Positions 49,552 through 59,515 of a stretch of DNA of 64,000 nucleotides are shown here, one piece after another. The DNA comes from Neisseriaceae bacterium ESL0693 (GTDB lineage Bacteria; Pseudomonadota; Gammaproteobacteria; Burkholderiales; Neisseriaceae). The stretch covers positions 124,001 to 188,000 of the forward strand of contig JAQTIE010000009.1 in NCBI GenBank assembly GCA_029433475.1. The letters run 5' to 3'. Position 1 is the first letter of the stretch; each line of letters begins with the position of its first letter. The position numbers and the translations under genes were made by a program. The notes beneath the pieces are model-generated. The model saw nothing but the letters and a program-made list of their open reading frames with translations. It ran no database searches and was not told the DNA's origin.

Positions 49552-50883
49552 ATGATTAAAAAAATACGAGTGGAAGTACCCATTGGGTGGTTTAACAATC
49601 CTATTGATGGTTCCAAAAACAAAAATTTTTTTTGTAATTTTCTCATTGAGTTAGTAAAATTTAATATTCCCATACATCTGTTAGAAGTTCCGTTTGGCGC
49701 TGATGCCGTTGCACGTCTGCCAGAACGTGGCACTTTAATTTTTTCTTATCATTCACATCATAATAGCGAGAAAAATGTCTGGCATTTGAAAGAGGCACCT
49801 ATTATTCCTTTATTTGCCATTGATAAATCAGGCTACTCCGGCTGGGCTGACATCAGTATTCACTTTGAGCAATATAAAGACGCTATTGCGATGATCAGTA
49901 ACGAAATCAGCAATCACATTATCAATAAATACAAAAATTTTTTTGAAACGACCAAAGAATCTAAATATCCTCAAACAAATAGTTATTTCACCACGCCCGA
50001 AAAACCTTATATATTTTTACCATTACAAGTTCAAAATGATCCAGTGATGCGTACTCTTAACAGTATTGATATATTGGACATGATAGAGTATGCCGCGAAA
50101 CAAACTACAACTACCAACACAGAACTGTGGATCAAACGCCATCCTTGGTGCAATTCCGAATCAATGGCAACATTTCTTGATTCACTCACTCAAAAATACC
50201 CATTGGTTAAAATAGTTGATGGTAATATTCATACCTTAATTAAAAACGCAAAAGCAGTTATTGCCGTTAATTCTGGCACATCAATCGAAGCCTTAATTGA
50301 TGGCGCTGCTGTATATATTACTGGACAATGTGAATGGATGAATGCATGCAACAGAATCCAACATTTAGAAGACATTGCCAACATTTTTACGAATGAGCCA
50401 ATATTAATGAATGATTGGCAAAAAAAAATCATTGCCTATCTTTTAAATGAATACTGGTTTGATCCCAATGATCCACAAGCAATACGACATCAAATACAAA
50501 AATGTATTCAAGATTTTGATCCTGAATATGGTCATGATCCAAAATCTACAGATACCCAAGAATTATTTTTGCCGATAATTTTAAATTTACAGGCAAAAAT
50601 TGAAACTTCCATACGTGCAGAATATAAAAATCATTTTGATAAAGAAGGATTTAAAAGATTATACACTGATTTAAATCAGCAGAAAAATACTTTGGAAAAT
50701 TCCTTAACCACGGAAATTGATGCTTTAATCAATAAATCTAATCAGCTTCAAAATGAAAATAATGATTTAAAAGATAAAATTAATGATTTAACAACAAAAA
50801 TTAATATATACGAACGTGAAAAAGAGCAAAAAATAACTTGGCAGAAAATCTACTATATCATAAGAAAAAAATTAAAACATTAA
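49552..50883 (+). CDS. Capsule-polysaccharide-type protein with C-terminal coiled coil
   Basis: This 443-residue protein resembles the Capsule_synth (KpsC/KpsS, LipA/LipB) group of Kdo-type glycosyltransferases. It has FLPLQVQNDPVM (about 162-173), WIKRHPWCNSE (about 202-212) and VIAVNSGTSIEALIDGAAVY (about 237-256), the usual order in that fold. After residue 380 comes a coiled coil (NQLQNENNDLKDKINDL and more) and a basic end IIRKKLKH, which could tether it to a membrane or partner. The gene is more AT-rich than its neighbours, suggesting acquisition. No other capsule or LPS gene adjoins it. Acceptor and donor are unknown. Confidence 0.65.
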   Translation: MIKKIRVEVPIGWFNNPIDGSKNKNFFCNFLIELVKFNIPIHLLEVPFGADAVARLPERGTLIFSYHSHHNSEKNVWHLKEAPIIPLFAIDKSGYSGWADISIHFEQYKDAIAMISNEISNHIINKYKNFFETTKESKYPQTNSYFTTPEKPYIFLPLQVQNDPVMRTLNSIDILDMIEYAAKQTTTTNTELWIKRHPWCNSESMATFLDSLTQKYPLVKIVDGNIHTLIKNAKAVIAVNSGTSIEALIDGAAVYITGQCEWMNACNRIQHLEDIANIFTNEPILMNDWQKKIIAYLLNEYWFDPNDPQAIRHQIQKCIQDFDPEYGHDPKSTDTQELFLPIILNLQAKIETSIRAEYKNHFDKEGFKRLYTDLNQQKNTLENSLTTEIDALINKSNQLQNENNDLKDKINDLTTKINIYEREKEQKITWQKIYYIIRKKLKH

Positions 50884-51139
50884 CTAATAAAGACTTCGCT
50901 GATTATGTTACTCATATATATCAGTGATTACTCTACAGTTTATAATTTTCTGGTTTTCAAACATATTCATATTATAGATGAGTATTATAAATATATCTTA
51001 TTATTATAATAAATATTATTATAAAATCACTATTTACAATCTCCGTAGATAAGGCTTGCTAATTAATAAAAAATGATATTTTTAAATCGATCACAAATAT
51101 TCATTTAACATTATAATAAGTATATAACTATTATTGCCA
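50884..51139. other. Gap between two converging genes
   Basis: About 255 bp of very AT-rich DNA between the capsule-like gene and the SirB2 gene. No clear hairpin terminator or gene is seen. Confidence 0.4.
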
Positions 51140-51535
51140 CTATTGCCACAACGGCGGTCTTATCATAACCAACCAGATCATCCCGAAAAAACACAGCATG
51201 GCTAAGCCATAACTTACTGTATTAGGCAATGTACGCGGCTGCATTTTAATGGTAAATACACCCAATACGATATATCCAACCAATAAAATCAGTTTTACGC
51301 CTAACCAGGGCGCATTGACGAACGGAATATCATAGCCTATCCATGCCAGAATCACGCCAGTCAATAACAGAAATGTATCATTGATATGCGGCGCTATACG
51401 CAAGAATCGGTTAAGACTGCGCTGCGGCCATAATAACCGTTGGCAAAATCGTATATTGAATAATAAAAAAGTGATGACTACCAATAGTATATGTGCCATT
51501 TTTATGGGTGAATAAAAATGAATCAATGTCTCCAT
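51140..51535 (-). CDS. SirB2-family membrane protein
   Basis: A 131-residue inner-membrane protein with about four transmembrane helices (residues 9-27, 45-63, 70-90 and 105-125). SPIKMAHILLVVITFLLFNIR at the start, RIAPHINDTFLLLTGVILAW in the middle and GVKLILLVGYIVLGVFTIK agree with the SirB2 family as I remember it. Function is not established; heme-related or regulatory roles have been suggested. The frame is open to 51664, but the ATG at 51535, with AAGGTAACTGGA before it, gives a normal length. It sits where sucCD is found after lpdA in Neisseria. Confidence 0.8.
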   Translation of the reverse strand: METLIHFYSPIKMAHILLVVITFLLFNIRFCQRLLWPQRSLNRFLRIAPHINDTFLLLTGVILAWIGYDIPFVNAPWLGVKLILLVGYIVLGVFTIKMQPRTLPNTVSYGLAMLCFFGMIWLVMIRPPLWQ

Positions 51536-51998
51536 TCCAGTTACCTTAAATAAATAATAAAAACCGACACTTTCTCTTATCATCAGATAGTAGCAAAAAT
51601 TAACCCTTATTGATGAATTATTTTTTAGCCTTGAAACTTCCAGATAGAACAAAGCAAAATACAATCACCGCCGCAGATTAAAAAATACTGGTCTCTGGTT
51701 ATTTTGCAGTTCAAATACCGATAAAACATTAACAATATAAAGCTTTCTGAATTCATATGCATTCAACCATAATCAATATCACCAGAATGGTTATATCATC
51801 AAATCTTATTATTACAATGCGTAAGCATATAACATCTGTTACCAAAGATGATTGCCTATTAGATTTTTTTATCCCTTTATTTTTAATAATTTAGCGTAAT
51901 AATCATATATCATGATAGTCCGATATTTATCATCAGACAACTTGCTTTGATTAAAGCCATATCAAACAGAACCTGATGCCTCATTATCAATAACAAAA
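51536..51998. other. Gap between sirB2 and the lpdA terminator
   Basis: About 460 bp, AT-rich, with no open frame that looks like a protein. It must contain the sirB2 promoter. I looked for remnants of succinyl-CoA synthetase here and found none. Confidence 0.5.
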
Positions 51999-52030
51999 AA
52001 GAAAGCGCTTTCAATACAAAGCGCTTTCTT
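51999..52030 (-). terminator. Terminator of the TCA block after lpdA
   Basis: A 13-bp stem, AAGAAAGCGCTTT/AAAGCGCTTTCTT, with a 6-nt loop is followed on the minus strand by TTTTTGTTA, 50 bp past the lpdA stop. Confidence 0.92.
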
Positions 52031-52079
52031 CAACTATGCTATCCTGCCAGATTAAAAACCAACAGAATAATCTAAAGAC

Positions 52080-53498
52080 TTATCGTGCCCCTACAGCCAA
52101 AGCCGCCTCATGAGTCACTTCAGACAAAGTCGGATGCGCGTGTACAATGCGCGCAATATCTTCACTGGAGGCTTTAAAGTCCATCGCCATAACGGCTTCG
52201 GCGATCAATTCAGACGCTACCGGCCCAATAATATGCACGCCCAGCACCCGATCTGTTTCGGCATCCGCCAGAATTTTCACAAACCCTTTAGCTTGCCCCA
52301 TACCCAAAGCACGACCATTGGCCGCAAAACTGGACTGGCCTTTCTTGTAAGCCACACCAGCTGCCTTTAATTGCTCTTCAGTCTGTCCCACCCACGCCAT
52401 TTCAGGATGAGTATAAACAGCAGAGGGAATAGTATTCAAATCTACCTGCGGTTTCTGGCCGGCAATGCGCTCAGCCACAGCCACCCCTTCCGCAGAAGCT
52501 TTATGTGCCAGCATAGGACCACGCACGACATCACCAATAGCCCAGACATTAGGCAGATTGGTGCGGCATTCATCATCAACCACAATAAAGCCACGTTCGT
52601 CTTTCTGTAAGCCAACCCCTTCCGCATTCAGACCCTGAGTATTGGGAATACGGCCAATGGCAATAATCAGCTTATCAAAGGTTGCCGTTTTTTCAGCATC
52701 ACCCACTGTATATTTCACGGTAACGTTATCAGCACCTTTAATAATTTCACTAACCTTCACACCCAGTTCAATATTCAGACCCTGCTCTTTAGTGAATACT
52801 TTATAAGCTTCTTTAGCCAGCTGCTGATCGGCCAAAGCCAGAAAAGTAGGCATCGCTTCCAGAATGGTCACTTCAGCACCCAGACGATTCCATACTGAGC
52901 CCATTTCCAGACCAATCACACCCGACCCGATCATACCCAGTTTAGCAGGTACGGCTTCCAGATTCAGGGCACCTTCGTTGTCCAGCACATTCACATTATC
53001 AATTTCGGTTAATGGTAACGGGCGCGGCAAAGAACCAGTGGCTACAATCACATTTTTGGCTTCAATGGTTTGTTTCTGACCTTGATTATCAACTTCAATA
53101 ATCCACACGCCCTCTTTCTGACCTTGCAAACTGCCTTTGCCAAAAATACTTTCTACTTTATCTTTCTTGAATAAAAAACCGATACCATTGGTTAACTTAG
53201 TGACAATCGCATCTTTGCGTTCAATCATTTTGCTGGCATCAAAACCATTCACCTGAACATCAATACCATGTTGTGCAAATTCAGTCTGAGCTGCATGATA
53301 ATTTTCACTGGTCTGCAATAACGCCTTAGAAGGAATACAACCTACGTTCAGACAGGTGCCACCCAATGCCGGTGCATCACCAGCTTTATTTAAACCAGCA
53401 TCAATACAGGCGGTTTTAAAGCCCAGTTCAGCCGCACGTAATGCTGCCACATATCCGCCAGGACCTGCGCCGATAACCACTACATCAAATTGAGACAT
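52080..53498 (-). CDS. lpdA: Dihydrolipoyl dehydrogenase (E3)
   Basis: E3 reoxidises dihydrolipoyl groups of 2-oxoacid dehydrogenases with NAD+. FAD motif GAGPGGYVAALRAAELG (about 9-25), redox disulfide GGTCLNVGCIPSKALL (about 47-62), NAD motif GSGVIGLEMGSVWNRLG (about 187-203) and the C-terminal active His/Glu in HAHPTLSEVTHEA are all present. Length 472 is normal. It is last in sucA-sucB-lpdA, so it serves at least the 2-oxoglutarate complex. A terminator directly follows; sucCD does not. Confidence 0.96.
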   Translation of the reverse strand: MSQFDVVVIGAGPGGYVAALRAAELGFKTACIDAGLNKAGDAPALGGTCLNVGCIPSKALLQTSENYHAAQTEFAQHGIDVQVNGFDASKMIERKDAIVTKLTNGIGFLFKKDKVESIFGKGSLQGQKEGVWIIEVDNQGQKQTIEAKNVIVATGSLPRPLPLTEIDNVNVLDNEGALNLEAVPAKLGMIGSGVIGLEMGSVWNRLGAEVTILEAMPTFLALADQQLAKEAYKVFTKEQGLNIELGVKVSEIIKGADNVTVKYTVGDAEKTATFDKLIIAIGRIPNTQGLNAEGVGLQKDERGFIVVDDECRTNLPNVWAIGDVVRGPMLAHKASAEGVAVAERIAGQKPQVDLNTIPSAVYTHPEMAWVGQTEEQLKAAGVAYKKGQSSFAANGRALGMGQAKGFVKILADAETDRVLGVHIIGPVASELIAEAVMAMDFKASSEDIARIVHAHPTLSEVTHEAALAVGAR

Positions 53499-53626
53499 TT
53501 CTCTTCCTTTATCTGTTTTCTATACCTGAATCAAAAATAAAAACAATCGTCCCCAGATAAAACACCATGTTTATTTGTCATGATCTGTTTACGATTGTTT
53601 ATCATTTATATGTCTGAATAACAATT

Positions 53627-54844
53627 TTATAGGTTCAGCAATAAACGAGCCGGGTCTTCCAAAGCTTCTTTAATGGTCACCAGAGCCAATACAGCTTCAC
53701 GGCCATCAATCAGACGATGATCATAAGAAATAGCCAGATACATCATCGGTCGCACCACAATCTGGCCATTTTCCACAACAGCACGATCTTTAATGGCATG
53801 CATACCCAGAATAGCAGATTGAGGCGGATTAATAATCGGCGTAGACATCATGGAACCGAAAGTACCACCATTGGTAATACTGAAAGTACCACCCATCATG
53901 TCTTCCAGCGCCAGTTTGCCATCTTTGGCCTTAGCCGCATAATCAGCAATCGCCTGCTCAATTTCAGCAATGCTCATCTGATCAGCATTACGTAAAATGG
54001 GCACCACCAGACCACGCGGGCTGCCAATGGCAATACCAATATCAAAATAGCCATGGTAAACAATATCGGTGCCATCAATCGACGCATTAACAACCGGATA
54101 TTTTTTCAAGGCAGCAACTGTTGCTTTCACAAAGAAAGACATAAAACCCAGCTTAACGCCAAACTCTTTCTGGAATTTGTCTTTATAACGACTACGCAGA
54201 TCCATTACTGGTTGCATATTCACTTCATTGAATGTGGTCAGAATGGCATTTTCACTCTGAGACTGCAATAAACGCTCAGCCACACGACTGCGCAGACGTG
54301 ACATCGGTACACGCTGCTCGGTACGATTACCAGCCACAGCCTGTGCAGCAGGTTTGGCAGAAGCTTGCATGGCCGGCGCCGATGCCAATGCAGCCGCGGC
54401 AGAAGCCACATCCTCTTTCAATACACGACCATCACGGCCAGAACCTTGAATTGTATTGGTGTCCACACCTTTTTCAGCCGCCAGTTTGGCAGCAGCAGGC
54501 ATAGCCACACCTGCCTGTGACTGACTGGCAGCCGGTGCAGCAGGTGCTGTAGCAGGCGCCGGCTCAGGTGTTGCAGCAGGTGCCGGTGCATCGGCTGACT
54601 TGGTCGCTGCGGTATCGATTTTGGCCAATAACTGACCCGCCGTTACCGTGGTGCCATCTGCCTCAATAATTTCAACCAGTTTACCTGCTTGCTGGGCGGG
54701 CAGTTCCAGCACCACTTTATCGGTTTCCAGATCGATCAGATTTTCATCACGCTCAACAAAATCACCGACTTTTTTATTCCAGCTCATCAACGTGGCTTCA
54801 GTCACGCTTTCAGGCAACATAGGTACAGTTACATCAATAATCAT
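53627..54844 (-). CDS. sucB: Dihydrolipoyllysine-residue succinyltransferase (E2o)
   Basis: The core E2 of the 2-oxoglutarate dehydrogenase complex. A single N-terminal lipoyl domain (about 1-76) has [11 protein letters not shown] with the lipoylated Lys. An Ala/Pro-rich linker (about 80-110) is followed by the E1/E3-binding domain (about 112-150, [25 protein letters not shown], at least its core). The catalytic domain carries the ending [11 protein letters not shown] with its active His/Asp. Length 405 is typical of SucB. It is 61 bp after sucA and uses a strong AGGAG site. Confidence 0.96.
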   Translation of the reverse strand: MIIDVTVPMLPESVTEATLMSWNKKVGDFVERDENLIDLETDKVVLELPAQQAGKLVEIIEADGTTVTAGQLLAKIDTAATKSADAPAPAATPEPAPATAPAAPAASQSQAGVAMPAAAKLAAEKGVDTNTIQGSGRDGRVLKEDVASAAAALASAPAMQASAKPAAQAVAGNRTEQRVPMSRLRSRVAERLLQSQSENAILTTFNEVNMQPVMDLRSRYKDKFQKEFGVKLGFMSFFVKATVAALKKYPVVNASIDGTDIVYHGYFDIGIAIGSPRGLVVPILRNADQMSIAEIEQAIADYAAKAKDGKLALEDMMGGTFSITNGGTFGSMMSTPIINPPQSAILGMHAIKDRAVVENGQIVVRPMMYLAISYDHRLIDGREAVLALVTIKEALEDPARLLLNL

Positions 54845-54866
54845 AATTATCTCCTAATTAGGGGGT

Positions 54867-54887
54867 GAGCCATCCGAGCGATGGCTC
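54867..54887 (-). other. Intercistronic hairpin between sucA and sucB
   Basis: GAGCCATC and GATGGCTC form an 8-bp stem with a 5-nt loop just before the sucB ribosome-binding site. No T-run follows, so read-through is expected. It may adjust the sucA:sucB ratio or mark RNA processing. Confidence 0.5.
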
Positions 54888-54905
54888 AAATAAACATTTA
54901 AAGAT

Positions 54906-57740
54906 TTAGTGCAAATCCAGAGCATCATCAACCAGTTGCTGTAACTGAGCCACATGTTTACTCATATAACCGACCGCAGGCGAAGCACTGGCTGGGCGGC
55001 CTGCAAAAATAACTTTTTGTTTCGGAGTAGAAAGTCCTTCAATCCGGTGGCGCAACTGATACCATGCCCCCTGATTTTTCGGTTCTTCCTGTGCCCACAT
55101 GATTTCAGTCGCATTGGGATAGCGGCTGAGTTCAGCGGCAACCTGTTCATATGGGAAAGGATATAACTGTTCCACCCGGACAATAGCAATCTCTTTTTCC
55201 AGATTGCGCTCCAAGCGTGCTTTATTGATATCATAGTAGACTTGGCCTGCACACAGAATCACCCGTTTTACGGTTTCTTCATTGCCTTCTGTTGTGTCAC
55301 CAATCACCGGACGGAAAGCAGTCCCTTCAGTGAAATTACTGAGCGGGCTCATGGCATCTTTAAAGCGCAACAACCGTTTAGACATGAAAATAGCCAACGG
55401 TTTACGATAGGGACGCAGTACCTGGCGACGTAAAACATGGAACATCTGTGAAGCTTCTGAAGGCATTACCACCTGAATATTGTGTTCTGAACACAACTGC
55501 AACCAGCGTTCCACACGTGCAGAAGAATGCTCAGGTCCCTGACCATCATAACCATGTGGCAAAATCACGGTCAGACCACATAAACGACCCCATTTGGTTT
55601 CACCCGAGGTAATAAACTGATCAATTGCTACCTGTGCACCATTGGCAAAATCACCAAACTGCCCTTCCCAGATCACCAACTGATCAGGAGCACTGCAAGC
55701 AAAACCATACTCATAGGCCAGAACAGCTTCTTCATTCAGGATAGAATCAATAACCATAAACTGTGCCTGATTATCACTCAGATTGCGCAACGGTACATAA
55801 GCCCCGGCATCACTCTTTTCACGTTTCTGATCATGCAATACTGCATGGCGATGTGAGAACGTACCCCGACCTGAATCTTCACCAGACAAACGTACACCAT
55901 GCCCGTTGGTCACAAGACTGGCATAGGCAAGCGTTTCAGCCATGCCCCAATCCACATTCTGGTTTCCTGCGGCCATCTCAATGCGGTTAGTCAGCAATTT
56001 TTTTACTGTATTGTGTGGTGTAAAGCCTTCAGGCAAAACTGTAAATTTAGCAGTTAACCGTTGAATATCGGCAGCAGGAATACCGGTTTCAACCGGATGA
56101 TTCCAATGATTACCAATATAAGGTGTCCAGTCCAGAGCATAGGTGCGGTGATAATCGGTCAAAGTGGTTTGTTCAACATGCTCACCTTTGTCTAAAGCAT
56201 CACGATAAGCCTGAATCAATGCATCCGCTTCAGCTTCAGTCACCACCCCTTCACTAATCAGACGCTTGGCATAAATCGCACGCGTACCCGGGTGCTGATG
56301 GATTTTATTGTACATCATGGGTTGCGTCAGCATGGGATCATCACCTTCGTTATGTCCCAGTTTACGGAAGCACACCAGATCAACCACCACGTCTTTATTA
56401 AATGCTTTACGGTAATCCATGGCCAGACCCATCACATAACTTACTGCTTCCGGATCATCACCATTAACATGGAAAATCGGTGCATCAACCATTTTGGCCA
56501 GATCAGTACAATACACGCTAGAACGGGTATCGCGTAAATCAGAGGTTGTAAATCCGATCTGGTTATTGATCACCATATGAACAGTGCCACCAGTGGTAAA
56601 GCCACGCGTCTGAGACAGATTAAAGGTAGCCTGATTCACGCCCAGACCGATAAAAGCTGAATCACCATGAATCAATACCGGCAGTACGGCCTCACGACCA
56701 TGCTCACCGCGACGGCGCTGACGCGCACGTACCGAACCTTCAACTACCGGATTGACAATTTCCAGATGGGAAGGATTAAAGGCCAGAGAAACATGCAACG
56801 GGCCGTTTTTAGTCATAATATCCGAGCTGAAACCCATATGATATTTCACATCACCACTGGGTAGCTTGGTGGTATATTTACCTTCAAATTCACTGAAGAG
56901 ATCCTGTGGCTTTTTACCCAGAATATTGACCAGCACATTCAAGCGGCCACGGTGTGCCATGCCCACCATGACTTCTTCCACGCCTTGCATACCACAATTC
57001 TGCATCAGGTAATCCAGCGCGACAATGGCACTCTCACCTCCTTCAAGCGAAAAGCGTTTCTGACCCACGTAACGGGTATGCAGATAACGCTCCAGAGTTT
57101 CCGCTGCCGTCAGCTGTTTTAAAATACGTCGTTTCTGATCCGCATCAAACCGGGGAGTGGTCAGATCGGTTTCAACCCGACTCTGCACCCAGTTTCTCTC
57201 TTCCGGATCCGTAATGTGCATATATTCCACACCAACGGTACCACAATAGGTCTGTTCCATATTGCTGATAATTTCAGACAATGGCAATTGGCGTCCGTGT
57301 GAAAAATCATTATCATTAAAAAACTTACTGGCCATGTCTTTATCAGTCAGGCCATATTGTGCAGGATCAAGCTGGGCTAAATATTCTTTAGGCCGGCGGT
57401 GTAATGGATCCAGATTGGCATTGCGCGTACCTAAAATACGATAGGCCGAAATCAGCCCCAGTGCCGAAACCTGTTTTTGCATCATCGCCAGATCGATATC
57501 ACCATTTGCTACTGCTCCCCCTTCTGATTTCTGTCTGGCCAGCTGGGCAAAAGATTCCTGTATCGGACGCTGGGGAATATCTTTAGCTACATTACCCGGC
57601 AACTGTACCACCTGATCAAAATAAGCTTTCCAGTAAGCATCAACCGAACTTGGGTCTTTCAGATAACTTTCATAGAGTTCTTCAATATAAGGTGCATTGG
57701 CACCATACAAATAGGAAAGGCTAGATTGTTCTTTCATCAT
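54906..57740 (-). CDS. sucA: 2-oxoglutarate dehydrogenase E1
   Basis: This thiamine-diphosphate enzyme decarboxylates 2-oxoglutarate and transfers succinyl to lipoyl-E2. The N-terminal E2-binding motif YIEELYESYLKDP (about 17-29) is present. GMAHRGRLNVLVNILGK (about 263-279) and the ThDP magnesium site with GDDPEAV (about 420s) follow. HGYDGQGPEHSSARVERWLQ (about 740) is the E1o C-terminal signature. Length 944 is normal. It lies between gltA and sucB, all transcribed the same way. Confidence 0.96.
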   Translation of the reverse strand: MMKEQSSLSYLYGANAPYIEELYESYLKDPSSVDAYWKAYFDQVVQLPGNVAKDIPQRPIQESFAQLARQKSEGGAVANGDIDLAMMQKQVSALGLISAYRILGTRNANLDPLHRRPKEYLAQLDPAQYGLTDKDMASKFFNDNDFSHGRQLPLSEIISNMEQTYCGTVGVEYMHITDPEERNWVQSRVETDLTTPRFDADQKRRILKQLTAAETLERYLHTRYVGQKRFSLEGGESAIVALDYLMQNCGMQGVEEVMVGMAHRGRLNVLVNILGKKPQDLFSEFEGKYTTKLPSGDVKYHMGFSSDIMTKNGPLHVSLAFNPSHLEIVNPVVEGSVRARQRRRGEHGREAVLPVLIHGDSAFIGLGVNQATFNLSQTRGFTTGGTVHMVINNQIGFTTSDLRDTRSSVYCTDLAKMVDAPIFHVNGDDPEAVSYVMGLAMDYRKAFNKDVVVDLVCFRKLGHNEGDDPMLTQPMMYNKIHQHPGTRAIYAKRLISEGVVTEAEADALIQAYRDALDKGEHVEQTTLTDYHRTYALDWTPYIGNHWNHPVETGIPAADIQRLTAKFTVLPEGFTPHNTVKKLLTNRIEMAAGNQNVDWGMAETLAYASLVTNGHGVRLSGEDSGRGTFSHRHAVLHDQKREKSDAGAYVPLRNLSDNQAQFMVIDSILNEEAVLAYEYGFACSAPDQLVIWEGQFGDFANGAQVAIDQFITSGETKWGRLCGLTVILPHGYDGQGPEHSSARVERWLQLCSEHNIQVVMPSEASQMFHVLRRQVLRPYRKPLAIFMSKRLLRFKDAMSPLSNFTEGTAFRPVIGDTTEGNEETVKRVILCAGQVYYDINKARLERNLEKEIAIVRVEQLYPFPYEQVAAELSRYPNATEIMWAQEEPKNQGAWYQLRHRIEGLSTPKQKVIFAGRPASASPAVGYMSKHVAQLQQLVDDALDLH

Positions 57741-57875
57741 AGCAAAAGCCCTTTTTATAAAGCATCAAAATAGGAAATGGTCATCATTTCCACAAAAGTC
57801 ACCTAATTTAAGGTGAAGTAATACCACAACCACAGATCAAATCATTAATTATATGGCATTATTGCATATCAGTGC

Positions 57876-57905
57876 ATTTCAGGCAGCCATATGGCTGCCT
57901 GAAAT
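57876..57905. repeat. 30-bp perfect palindrome containing a DUS-like word
   Basis: ATTTCAGGCAGCCAT is followed directly by its exact complement, ATGGCTGCCTGAAAT. It starts 9 bp past the gltA stop. The word GGCTGCCTGAA matches 11 bases of a DNA-uptake-sequence dialect described for Simonsiella (AGGCTGCCTGAA), and in Neisseriaceae inverted uptake sequences often form terminators. There is no T-run. I found no second complete copy elsewhere in the window. Confidence 0.6.
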
Positions 57906-57913
57906 AATCTGAA

Positions 57914-59197
57914 TCAACGATCCTCTACTGCAACAAAATCACGGCGTTGCTCTCCGGTATACAATTGACGCGGACGGCCAATTTTCTGATGCGGATCAGC
58001 AATCATTTCATGCCAGTGAGAAATCCAGCCCACACTGCGCGCCAAGGCAAAGACAACAGTAAACATGGAAACCGGAATACCAATCGCGCTTAAAACGATA
58101 CCAGAATAAAAATCAACATTCGGGTACAGTTTACGCTCAACAAAATAAGGATCTTCCAGCGCGATTTTTTCCAGTGCCATGGCCAGTTTGAATTTAGGAT
58201 CATCCTGTAATCCCAATTCCTTCAATACCTCATCACAGGTCTTTTTCATGATTTTGGCACGCGGATCCATGTTTTTATATACCCGGTGACCAAAACCCAT
58301 TAAGCGGTAGCGTTTTTCTTTAACCCCGCGCATGAATTCCTCAACATGAGAAACATCGCCAATTTCATCCAGCATCTTCAATACGGCTTCATTGGCGCCG
58401 CCATGGGCAGGCCCCCATAAACAAGCAATACCCGCCGCAATACAAGCAAATGGATTAGCACCGGAAGAACCCGCCAGACGCACGGTAGAGGTAGAGGCAT
58501 TTTGCTCATGATCGGCATGTAGAATAAAAATCCGGTCTAAAGCACGCTCCAATACCGGATTGACCACATATTCTTCTGTTGGCTTAGCAAACATCATATG
58601 CATGAAGTTTGCAGTATACGAAAGATTATTACGAGGATAATTAAATGGCAGACCCTTAGAATAGCGGTAACACATGGCAGCCAGTGTTGGAATTTTGGCA
58701 ATGATACGATATTCAGCAATACGCCGGTGATCAGGATTACTGATGTCGAGGCTATCCTGATAGAAAGCAGCCAATGCCCCAATCACCCCTACCATCATGG
58801 ACATCGGGTGTGCATCTCGCCGGAACCCACGGAAAAACCAGGTTAATTGTTCATGCACCATATTATGACGCAACACACCCAGTTCAAACTGTTCTTTTTC
58901 CTCTGCATTCGGTAATTTACCAAATACCAGCAGATAGCAGACTTCCAAATAGTCACTATGTTCAGCCAACTGCTCAATCGGATAGCCGCGATAATATAAA
59001 AGCCCCTTATCGCCATCAATAAAAGTGATTTTAGATTCACAGGATGCGGTAGACGTAAATCCGGGATCAAAAGTAAACAGACCTGTATCTGCATACAGTC
59101 TGCGGATATCGATAACATCAGATCCTAACTGACCAGATATAACTGGCAATTCAACCGGATCATGACCCTCAAGATGAAGTGTGGCTTTTTTAGACAT
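57914..59197 (-). CDS. gltA: Citrate synthase
   Basis: It condenses oxaloacetate and acetyl-CoA, the entry step of the TCA cycle. Type II (hexameric, NADH-sensitive class) features include the long N-terminal beta domain ([17 protein letters not shown]) and the active-site segments [13 protein letters not shown] (about 229-241), [15 protein letters not shown] (about 303-317) and [15 protein letters not shown] with the catalytic Asp (about 360-374). The frame runs upstream to 59242. The ATG at 59197 with AGGGGTAGAG before it gives 427 residues, the normal length. It follows sdhE by 57 bp. Confidence 0.96.
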   Translation of the reverse strand: MSKKATLHLEGHDPVELPVISGQLGSDVIDIRRLYADTGLFTFDPGFTSTASCESKITFIDGDKGLLYYRGYPIEQLAEHSDYLEVCYLLVFGKLPNAEEKEQFELGVLRHNMVHEQLTWFFRGFRRDAHPMSMMVGVIGALAAFYQDSLDISNPDHRRIAEYRIIAKIPTLAAMCYRYSKGLPFNYPRNNLSYTANFMHMMFAKPTEEYVVNPVLERALDRIFILHADHEQNASTSTVRLAGSSGANPFACIAAGIACLWGPAHGGANEAVLKMLDEIGDVSHVEEFMRGVKEKRYRLMGFGHRVYKNMDPRAKIMKKTCDEVLKELGLQDDPKFKLAMALEKIALEDPYFVERKLYPNVDFYSGIVLSAIGIPVSMFTVVFALARSVGWISHWHEMIADPHQKIGRPRQLYTGEQRRDFVAVEDR

Positions 59198-59254
59198 CTC
59201 TACCCCTTTATTATTTATGTAATTAAAACAATGATAATCCACTGCGGCCAGACA

Positions 59255-59515
59255 TCAGCCGCCAGAACCCGCTTTCCGGATTTTCTCCAGTAACGGGATA
59301 AAATCCACATCAGAACAAACTTCTTTCTGATTGATTAATGCCAGAAATACCGGATCTGGCAAATCCAGCAAACGGACAAAGGCATTCAGTTCGTCGTCAG
59401 TCAGGTGATCAAACTCCCGGCTCATAAACTGCCCAAGCACAATATCCAGCTCGAGCAGTCCACGACGTGTCAGCCAACGAATGCGGCGCTTGGCCGTATC
59501 ATTAAGCTGACTCAT
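59255..59515 (-). CDS. sdhE: FAD assembly factor SdhE
   Basis: A small protein (86 residues) that promotes covalent flavinylation of SdhA. It carries the family motif RRGLLELDIVLGQFM (RGxxE core, about residues 15-29) followed by LTDDELNAFVRLLDLPDPVF. The frame is open to 59599 inside sdhB. The ATG at 59515 shares one base with the sdhB stop (TAATG), an arrangement favouring coupled translation. The position directly after sdhB fits its role. Confidence 0.93.
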   Translation of the reverse strand: MSQLNDTAKRRIRWLTRRGLLELDIVLGQFMSREFDHLTDDELNAFVRLLDLPDPVFLALINQKEVCSDVDFIPLLEKIRKAGSGG

